From: Rhodobacterales bacterium LSUCC0031 | GTDB taxonomy: Bacteria > Pseudomonadota > Alphaproteobacteria > Rhodobacterales > Rhodobacteraceae | DNA: 64,000 nucleotides | Reading direction: 5' to 3' | Assembly: GCA_015689735.1 (NCBI GenBank) | Contig: WVSP01000002.1 | Location: 496,001 to 560,000 of the forward strand | Shown: positions 56,893-64,000 of the stretch, piece by piece | How the letters are laid out: each line of letters begins with the position of its first letter | Numbering within the stretch: position 1 is the stretch's first letter | Position numbers and translations under genes: made by a program | Notes under the pieces: model-generated | What the model was told of the DNA's origin: nothing | What the model saw: the letters and a program-made list of their open reading frames with translations, nothing else | Database searches by the model: none

Positions 56893-58056
56893 TCATGGCG
56901 CACGCAAGATCGCATGGTAGAACCCGTCCGAGGCCGAGAGCGGTGTTTCGACCGCCTCGGCTTCGCATGTCCAACCGCGATGGCGTTCAAGAAAAGCGGC
57001 AATCTGGGCTTCGTTCTCTGCAAGAAGCAGCGAACAGGTCATGTAAACCAATTGCCCCCGCGCCATGACCAGCCCCGCGGCTGTATCCAAGATCTCGGAT
57101 TGCGTTCTGCGCAACGCCTCCAACCGCGCATCAGTCAGCCGCCACTTGGCCTCGGGATCGCGCCGCCATGTGCCGGATCCCGAGCATGGCACATCGCATA
57201 ATACAGCCGCAAAAGGGCCATGACGCGCGACATCGCGCGTGCGCAGCAGTTCGATCCGCGCGCCGGCTCGCGCAGCCCGGACCGCGATATCGGCCATGCG
57301 CCCGGGAGCCGCATCATGGGCGAAAACGGCTTCGCCTGTCAGCGCCGCGATCGCCAAGGATTTGCCCCCGCCGCCGGCGCAATAATCCAAGATCGCCCCA
57401 TTGGGCCACGCTACGGCCAATACTGCGCGCTGCACGGAGAGGTCTTGTGGCTCGACCAGCCCATCGCGATAGGCCGAGGTTGATTTTACCTGCCGCGCCC
57501 CTGATGTGACCTCAAGCGCCGTTACCGCGCGCGGGTCAGCTTGCGCGACGACCCCTTCCGCTGCAAGCTGGGCGATGCAGTCTGGGCGCGTTGTCTTGGC
57601 GGTATTGACCCGCAAGTAAAGTGGCGCGCGTTGATGGAGTGCCGCAAGCAGCAAGGACAGATCATTCCCTACCCGGGCGCGCAGCTGGTCCAACAGCCAC
57701 GCCGGCACATCGTCTTGCGGATCGACCATGGCAAGATCGGCGCTGTTTGCTTCCTCATCGAGGCGCAAAGCAGGCGCACCATAGCCATCACCTGTAAAAA
57801 TCTGCGCAGGTTCAAGACCTTGCAACCGGCAAAGACCCAAGATCAAGGCGCGGCCATCGGACCCGCCGCCCAAGCGCGCACAGCTGCCACGCGCCCGCAA
57901 CACGTCAAAGACCAGATCGCGAACTGCTGCGCGATCCTTTGAGCCAGCATAGCGCGCGCGCCGCGCCCAATTGGTCAAGGCTTGCTCGGCCGGTTTGCCG
58001 CCAAGCCAGTCGTCCAACACCGCAATCGCGGCAGCAGCACGGGCCGCCGGGGTCAT
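56893..58056 (-). CDS. RsmB/NOP2-family RNA m5C methyltransferase
   Basis: This 387-residue protein is a RsmB-like 16S rRNA (cytosine-5) methyltransferase. It has an N-terminal NusB-like part (W-A-R-R-A-R-Y-A-G-S-K-D-R near residue 30) and a C-terminal SAM domain with D-Y-C-A-G-G-G-G-K-S, the catalytic motif C-D-V-P-C-S-G-S-G-T-W-R-R-D-P and M-T-C-S-L-L. The conserved pair of cysteines is present. The ATG at 58056 (third codon of the open frame) is preferred since AAGG lies seven bases upstream. It follows guaB by 31 bases. Confidence 0.9.
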   Translation of the reverse strand: MTPAARAAAAIAVLDDWLGGKPAEQALTNWARRARYAGSKDRAAVRDLVFDVLRARGSCARLGGGSDGRALILGLCRLQGLEPAQIFTGDGYGAPALRLDEEANSADLAMVDPQDDVPAWLLDQLRARVGNDLSLLLAALHQRAPLYLRVNTAKTTRPDCIAQLAAEGVVAQADPRAVTALEVTSGARQVKSTSAYRDGLVEPQDLSVQRAVLAVAWPNGAILDYCAGGGGKSLAIAALTGEAVFAHDAAPGRMADIAVRAARAGARIELLRTRDVARHGPFAAVLCDVPCSGSGTWRRDPEAKWRLTDARLEALRRTQSEILDTAAGLVMARGQLVYMTCSLLLAENEAQIAAFLERHRGWTCEAEAVETPLSASDGFYHAILRAP

Positions 58057-58087
58057 ACGCATACCTTAAATTCGAGCGACAAACGCT

Positions 58088-59581
<1,494 letters not shown>

Positions 59582-59627
59582 TCATGCAGCGCGGCAGAGG
59601 AAAAGGGCGAAAACCACCCGCGCGTCG

Positions 59628-60371
59628 TCAATCGCGCGATTGTGCCTCGGATGCCAAGACGCGAAAGCCTGTCGCCACGACGAATTTCTCGGAGCTATCA
59701 GCGCGGCTCGCAGGAGGTTTGACATTCACCACCTTGTCGAAACGCTGTTTGAGCAACGTCTGCAAGCCCCCTTCAGCGCCCCCTGCCAGGACTTTGGCAA
59801 CAAAGGTGCCGCCGGGTTCCAGCACGTCGAAGGCAAAGGCCGCCGCCGCCTCGCACAGCGCCACGATCCGAATATGGTCGGTCTGCTTATGCCCCGACGA
59901 GGCGGCCGCCATATCGCTCATCACCACATCAGCGCGACCACCGAGCCACGCCTTGACCTTTTCATCCGCACCATCTTCGAGAAAATCGAGTACATGCAAT
60001 TCCACCCCTGCGATCGGATCGACCTCTTGCAGATCCACGCCGATAATACGCCCGATGGCCTTGCCCGACTTTTCGCCAAGTGCATTGATGCGCGGCACGG
60101 CCACTTGGCACCAGCCGCCTGGCGCACAGCCCAAATCCACCACCCGCGCGCCGGGGACAAGAAAGCGGAACTTGTCGTCAAGCTCCATGATCTTGTAGGC
60201 GGCCCGCCCGCGATAGCCCTCGCGCTTGGCGCGCTGGACGTAAGGGTCGTTCAACTGCCGCTCCAGCCAGAGTGTCGAGCTCAGCTTGCGCCCGCGCGCC
60301 GTCTTGACCTTTGCGCGCAACTCACGCTGGCCGCGTCCGCTGGTGGATTTGCCGGTTGGGGTCTTGGTCAT
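59628..60371 (-). CDS. rlmE: 23S rRNA (uridine-2552-2'-O)-methyltransferase RlmE (FtsJ)
   Basis: This 247-residue protein is RlmE, which 2'-O-methylates U2552 of 23S rRNA. It has [11 protein letters not shown] (SAM motif), the catalytic K-D-K-E set including [14 protein letters not shown] and F-V-A-K-V, and a basic N-terminal tail. The ATG at 60371 has AGGA upstream; the frame continues to 60503 without support, so the first 44 residues of the open frame are left out. It is followed by guaB. Confidence 0.93.
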   Translation of the reverse strand: MTKTPTGKSTSGRGQRELRAKVKTARGRKLSSTLWLERQLNDPYVQRAKREGYRGRAAYKIMELDDKFRFLVPGARVVDLGCAPGGWCQVAVPRINALGEKSGKAIGRIIGVDLQEVDPIAGVELHVLDFLEDGADEKVKAWLGGRADVVMSDMAAASSGHKQTDHIRIVALCEAAAAFAFDVLEPGGTFVAKVLAGGAEGGLQTLLKQRFDKVVNVKPPASRADSSEKFVVATGFRVLASEAQSRD

Positions 60372-60508
60372 GCGCGCGATCCTGGCTTCAACTTTCTCCA
60401 AATACGCATCCGTGGCGGGAAAGGCAAAGCGCTCGGTGCCGTTTGGCGAAATGGGGTGGTCCGGGCCGCGCGCCGCGCCAGCGGCGCGCCCCCATGCATC
60501 CATGCGCC

Positions 60509-61501
60509 TCAGGCGCGAGGATCTACCACCACGCGCCCGCGCACCTGGCCTGCCAGGATATCGCGCCCAAGCTGCGGCAAATCCTCAAGGCGCGCCGGCG
60601 TCACCATCGCTTCCAGCTTGTCCATGGGCAGATCGCGCGCGATGCGCTCCCATGCGCGGAGGCGATTGGCGTAGGGCTGCATCACGCTGTCGATGCCCAA
60701 GAGGTTCACCCCGCGCAACAAAAACGGTATCACCGTCGTAGGCAGGCCCGCGCCCCCCGCCAAACCCACCGCCGCCACCGAGCCGCCATATTGCATCTGG
60801 CCCAAGACCCGCGCGAGCATCGGCCCGCCGACCGCATCGACGCAACCGGCCCATGTCTCGGCCTCAAGCGGGCGCTTGACGGTTTCGGCCAGTTCTTCGC
60901 GCGCCACGATCCTGGCCGCACCGAGTGCCTTCAAATAGTCGGCTTGAGCGGGGCGCCCTGTCACGGCGGCCACCTGGTAGCCGAGATTGGCCAAGATCGC
61001 GGTTGCGACAGAACCCACACCGCCGGCGGCACCGGTCACCAAAACCTCGCCCTGATCGGGGGATAGCCCATGATCTTCAAGCGCCATCACTGCCAACATC
61101 GCGGTGAAACCGGCAGTGCCGACCGCCATTGCCTGTTCCGTGCTCAAACCTTGCGGCAGCGGCACCAGCCAATCGGCCTTGACACGGGCCTTTTCGGCAT
61201 AGCCGCCCCAATGCACCTCGCCCACGCGCCAGCCGGTCAAGACTACCTTGTCACCAACGCTGTAGCGCGGATCGTCCGAGGCGGTGACAGTCCCGGCAAG
61301 GTCGATCCCCGGCACATGCGGGTAGTTTTTGACCAAACCGCCCCCCGATCCGAGGCAAAGACCATCCTTGTAGTTCACGGTCGAGTATTCCACCGCGACC
61401 GTGACCTCGCCCTCGGGCAGGCGGTCATCATTCAAAAGCTGCACGCCCGCATAGGTCTTGCCGTCCTCATCCTTTTCAACGACCAGTGCACGAAATGTCA
61501 T
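60509..61501 (-). CDS. acuI: Acrylyl-CoA reductase AcuI (MDR family)
   Basis: This 330-residue protein is a zinc-independent medium-chain reductase of the AcuI type, reducing acrylyl-CoA to propionyl-CoA with NADPH. It begins [10 protein letters not shown], has [10 protein letters not shown], and the Rossmann motif [12 protein letters not shown]. In marine Rhodobacteraceae it detoxifies acryloyl-CoA from DMSP degradation and often sits next to dmdA, as here. AAGGGG is before the ATG at 61501. Confidence 0.93.
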   Translation of the reverse strand: MTFRALVVEKDEDGKTYAGVQLLNDDRLPEGEVTVAVEYSTVNYKDGLCLGSGGGLVKNYPHVPGIDLAGTVTASDDPRYSVGDKVVLTGWRVGEVHWGGYAEKARVKADWLVPLPQGLSTEQAMAVGTAGFTAMLAVMALEDHGLSPDQGEVLVTGAAGGVGSVATAILANLGYQVAAVTGRPAQADYLKALGAARIVAREELAETVKRPLEAETWAGCVDAVGGPMLARVLGQMQYGGSVAAVGLAGGAGLPTTVIPFLLRGVNLLGIDSVMQPYANRLRAWERIARDLPMDKLEAMVTPARLEDLPQLGRDILAGQVRGRVVVDPRA

Positions 61502-61555
61502 CACATCACCCCTTCTTCACGCGATTGTTGAACTAGACATCGCAATTTTCTGTTT

Positions 61556-62659
61556 TCAAATCCAAAAATCTTTTCGAACTTCTGCATCAAAGACCCCGTC
61601 CTGCGTCTCTACCCGCAATGCCGTACCTGCATCCCAATGGGTCATCCGCACCATGCCGATCGCCACGCCACAGCCGAAATCAGGCGATTGCGCGGCCGAT
61701 GTGACCTGACCCACGCGGGTGTCGCCCGCCATCAGCGCCCAAGGACGATCACAGCGCGGCAAGCTCTTGCTGGCGATCGCGATCGCGCGCAGCTGCTTGA
61801 TCGGTCCTTCCTTGGCCACACGTAGCAGCGCATCGCGCCCGATACAGCCGATCGCGGTCGCCGTGTTGCAGAACCGGCCAAGGCCCGCCTCGTGCGGGGT
61901 GTTCTCGGCGGTCATGTCATTGCCATAGCTCAGCAATCCACCCTCGACCCGCTCAATCCCGTTGGGGCATCCGGCGCGCACATCCAGATCGCGCCCCGCC
62001 TCCATCAGCGCGTTCCACAGCGGCATGCCGATATCGCCACCCTCGACATAGATTTCAAAGCCACCCTGCTTGGAATAGCCCGAGCGTGCGATCACCATGT
62101 TGCGACCGTGAAAGTCAAAATGCCCAAAGCGGAAAAAGCGGATGTCGCGCACCGCGTCGCCAAAGACGCGCGCCATCAGATCATCGGCTTTCGGACCCTG
62201 CACCGCCAAGGGCGAGACATCGGGTTCATCGATCAAGACATCGAGGCGATAGCCATAGGCGATCCCCTTGACCCACAACAACAAATCACTGTCGGCTATG
62301 GAAATCCACCAGCGATCCTCGGCCAGCTTCACCGCCACCGGATCATTCAGCATGCCGCCCGTCTCATCGACCATCGGGACATAATAACACTGCCCCGGCA
62401 ACATGCCGCGCAGATCGCGCGGGGTAAGCATTTGCACCAGCTTTGCCGCGTCAGGCCCGCGGATTTCGACCTGCCGCTCACAGGCGACATCCCAGACCTG
62501 CACGGCGGATTTCAGATGGTGGTAATCCTCCTCGACCGAGCGAAAGACCGTCGGCAAGAGCATGCGATTATAGACAGTGTAGGCGCTCACGCCTGCCGCC
62601 TCGACCCCGTCGGAAAAGGGCGTGCGGCGCAAGCGGCGCGAGGGTGAGATCAGCGCCAT
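61556..62659 (-). CDS. dmdA: Dimethylsulfoniopropionate demethylase DmdA
   Basis: This 367-residue protein is DmdA, the tetrahydrofolate-dependent enzyme that removes a methyl group from DMSP to give methylmercaptopropionate, the first step of the demethylation pathway. The start R-R-L-R-R-T-P-F-S-D-G-V-E-A-A-G and the segments M-L-T-P-R-D-L-R-G-M-L-P-G-Q and A-R-S-G-Y-S-K-Q-G-G-F-E are diagnostic of the DmdA branch of the GcvT family. The gene is 54 bases upstream of acuI and overlaps the end of a DinB-like gene by ten bases. No dmdB, dmdC or dmdD is in the window. Confidence 0.95.
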   Translation of the reverse strand: MALISPSRRLRRTPFSDGVEAAGVSAYTVYNRMLLPTVFRSVEEDYHHLKSAVQVWDVACERQVEIRGPDAAKLVQMLTPRDLRGMLPGQCYYVPMVDETGGMLNDPVAVKLAEDRWWISIADSDLLLWVKGIAYGYRLDVLIDEPDVSPLAVQGPKADDLMARVFGDAVRDIRFFRFGHFDFHGRNMVIARSGYSKQGGFEIYVEGGDIGMPLWNALMEAGRDLDVRAGCPNGIERVEGGLLSYGNDMTAENTPHEAGLGRFCNTATAIGCIGRDALLRVAKEGPIKQLRAIAIASKSLPRCDRPWALMAGDTRVGQVTSAAQSPDFGCGVAIGMVRMTHWDAGTALRVETQDGVFDAEVRKDFWI

Positions 62660-63165
62660 TCCGGCACCTCCGTGGGCATGAAGGGAATGTCGGTATCATC
62701 CGTGCGCGCACCAGCCGCCGTCAACATGGCATGGACCTGTCCGCGGTGATGGGTCTGGTGGTTGAACATGTGCATCACACATTCCGCTGTGGGTTTTGTC
62801 AGGGCGCGCCCAAGGGCAAAGGAATGCCAGCCGATCTCGCCCTCCAATTCCCCAGGCGTCACCATCCATGCCCAAGCGGCAATGCGCGCATCAAGCTTGG
62901 GCCGCTCTGCCCAGAGCGTCGTCCAGTCGTAACGCGCGGGACTATCCGCGATGCTGCCGCCCGGCCCTTGGCCACCGTCAAGGCGCGCGATCCAGATCTG
63001 GTCGCCCCACATCAGATGGCTGAGCGTCGCCCTGATCGACCCGAAAAAGGCGCCCCGATCCATCTCGCGCGCGGAACCCGACAGCCCCGCCGCCGCATGG
63101 AACAGCGATTGGTTCTGCCACGCATTGTAGCGCGCCATCATTTGACAATAAGCCGGTGTGATCAT
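62650..63165 (-). CDS. DinB-family protein
   Basis: This 171-residue protein belongs to the DinB/DUF664 four-helix family, thought to be thiol-dependent metalloenzymes. The three metal-binding His pattern is present as S-H-L-M-W-G-D and M-F-N-H-Q-T-H-H-R-G-Q. The N-terminal M-A-R-Y-N-A-W-Q-N segment is typical. Function is unknown. Its end overlaps dmdA by ten bases, and the DUF1326 gene ends three bases before it, suggesting a shared transcript. Confidence 0.9.
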   Translation of the reverse strand: MITPAYCQMMARYNAWQNQSLFHAAAGLSGSAREMDRGAFFGSIRATLSHLMWGDQIWIARLDGGQGPGGSIADSPARYDWTTLWAERPKLDARIAAWAWMVTPGELEGEIGWHSFALGRALTKPTAECVMHMFNHQTHHRGQVHAMLTAAGARTDDTDIPFMPTEVPEWR

Positions 63166-63168
63166 GGC

Positions 63169-63879
63169 CTATTTGCTCGCGCTGCCCGACCAGTCGATCG
63201 CGCAGATCTCGGCCGAACGGCCAGTCAGATCCCAGACCCGCCCGAAATCGCGGACCTTGGATTTCAAACCGCGCGCGGCGATCACATCGGGACCCATCCA
63301 GTAGCGGGTATTGGTCATGACGACCGGCTCATCGGGATTGGCCCCTTCGAGCATCTCGATCTCGCCTTGGATCTTTTTACCGACATAAAGCCCGCGACGG
63401 CGCCCCTCGCGGACGATCTGCACCTTTTCACGCTCGGCATGGATGATTTCCGACACGAGGATGGTAAACAGCCCCGTGGTGCCGCCCGCGGCACCGGACA
63501 AGATCTGAAGCAGGCCGTTGTAGGCTTTGCCACTGGCCGCCTCGTCGATATATGCCGCGACCTTCCAGTTGCCTTCGGCCATGCGGCCAGGAATTTCAAC
63601 CATCAGGCCGACACTCAACCCCGCAAGGCTTTCGCCCTCGTAATGGCCATCATCGATGGCAATCGCCATCCATGCCTTGCACGACCCCTCGGTCGGCGGG
63701 TGTTTGCCAAGGCTGACGACACAGGGGCAGAAAACCGTGCAGTTACAGTTCAAAAACAGCTCGCCCTTGATCGCCCAATCGGTTGGGCGGATTTGGCGCC
63801 GCTTGGGGCTATCCATGCGTTGATCGATGCGTTGACTGACGGGCAAACGGTCAGCCTCGGGGCGGCGTCTGAGTGACAT
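63169..63879 (-). CDS. DUF1326-domain protein
   Basis: This 236-residue protein contains a DUF1326 domain, marked by the cysteine-rich L-F-L-N-C-N-C-T-V-F-C-P-C stretch and W-A-I-K-G-E-L. The function is unknown; the clustered cysteines suggest metal binding. It has a polar leader of about 30 residues. The start at 63879 is chosen because GGAGAG is seven bases before it; a Met at residue 22 (63816) is closer to the family start but has no ribosome-binding site. The upstream gene looks like a DUF2182 membrane protein, a frequent partner. Confidence 0.88.
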   Translation of the reverse strand: MSLRRRPEADRLPVSQRIDQRMDSPKRRQIRPTDWAIKGELFLNCNCTVFCPCVVSLGKHPPTEGSCKAWMAIAIDDGHYEGESLAGLSVGLMVEIPGRMAEGNWKVAAYIDEAASGKAYNGLLQILSGAAGGTTGLFTILVSEIIHAEREKVQIVREGRRRGLYVGKKIQGEIEMLEGANPDEPVVMTNTRYWMGPDVIAARGLKSKVRDFGRVWDLTGRSAEICAIDWSGSASK

Positions 63880-63893
63880 GGTTTCTCTCCTCT

Positions 63894-64000
63894 TTATCCA
63901 AAAAGGCCGAAAGACAGGCTCAAGCCACCCGATCCGAGCAGCAGCAGCCCAAGCGGCCCCGTGATATGACGCCCGATCTCGGGCAATTTTTCCAAGGCCA
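63894..64000 (-). CDS. C-terminal end of a membrane protein, probably DUF2182
   Basis: Only the last 35 codons are present. They encode L-E-K-L-P-E-I-G-R followed by a hydrophobic glycine-rich helix and a short end (S-F-G-L-F-G). This fits the C-terminus of DUF2182-type integral membrane proteins, which often precede DUF1326 genes, but the call rests on context and a short fragment. Confidence 0.45.
   Translation of the reverse strand, partial: ALEKLPEIGRHITGPLGLLLLGSGGLSLSFGLFG

Noticed and set aside
60372-60503. A 44-residue N-terminal extension of RlmE
   Set aside because: The extra region has no ribosome-binding signal and is not part of the family; the internal ATG has AGGA upstream.

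Overview
The window is a 64 kb piece of a GC-rich alphaproteobacterial chromosome, most likely Rhodobacteraceae (Roseobacter/Rhodobacter group). The support is gene content typical of that family: a dmdA-acuI pair for DMSP breakdown, a holin/N-acetylmuramidase pair like the lysis genes of the Rhodobacter gene transfer agent, a CckA hybrid kinase, an IscR-like regulator without the usual cysteines, ribosomal protein L21 with a helix-hairpin-helix tail, membrane-bound urate hydroxylase PuuD, and a GTTC-N7-GTTC SOS box at recA. Genes are dense, and no insertion sequence, prophage or CRISPR array is visible. No gene-free gap exceeds 300 bases.

Layout. 1-3.5 kb (minus): obgE (cut by the window edge), an acetyltransferase, rpmA, rplU and a secreted DUF2059 protein. 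3.7-7.0 kb (plus): tRNA-Ser(CGA), an orphan histidine kinase and an M20 peptidase. 7.0-8.1 kb (minus): the endolysin/holin pair. 8.3-12.9 kb: a fused indolepyruvate ferredoxin oxidoreductase divergent from a LysR regulator. 12.95-16.4 kb (plus): a probable small RNA of the alpha-r8/MmgR type, an acetyltransferase, purL, bolA and a CGFS glutaredoxin. 16.5-20.5 kb (minus): der, a YaiI-like gene, an HpcH-type aldolase and puuD. 20.7-26.3 kb (plus): a six-gene branched-chain amino-acid-type ABC transporter operon containing an extra secreted protein. 26.4-32.0 kb (minus): a crotonase, ccmH-ccmF, an aldo/keto reductase and an LLM monooxygenase. 32.0-35.8 kb (plus): an amino-sugar operon (GntR regulator, Gfo/Idh oxidoreductase, kinase, nagA). 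35.8-38.0 kb (minus): a VIT1-type transporter and an FAD-linked oxidase. 38.1-39.6 kb (plus): a membrane protein fused to a spermidine-synthase fold. 39.6-48.5 kb (minus): the Suf iron-sulfur operon led by an IscR-like regulator. 48.6-49.3 kb (plus): an alpha/beta hydrolase. 49.4-53.7 kb (minus): a DUF1330 gene, alaS and recA. 53.8-54.4 kb (plus): a sulfotransferase-like gene. 54.4-64.0 kb (minus): cckA, an RsmB-type methyltransferase, guaB, rlmE, acuI, dmdA, a DinB-like gene, a DUF1326 gene and the end of a probable DUF2182 gene.

How parts may connect. CckA feeds the CtrA phosphorelay, which in Rhodobacter capsulatus controls gene-transfer-agent production and host lysis. A perfect TTAA-N7-TTAA CtrA-type box lies just upstream of cckA and a one-mismatch version upstream of the endolysin/holin pair, suggesting autoregulation and shared control. 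The Suf operon is preceded by an inverted repeat that could be the operator of its own regulator. An imperfect repeat family (core near CCTTCTTCGTTTCAAAAATATCC followed by GC hairpins) sits after several transcription units. Assignments rest on motif recognition and recalled family knowledge; no database search was run.
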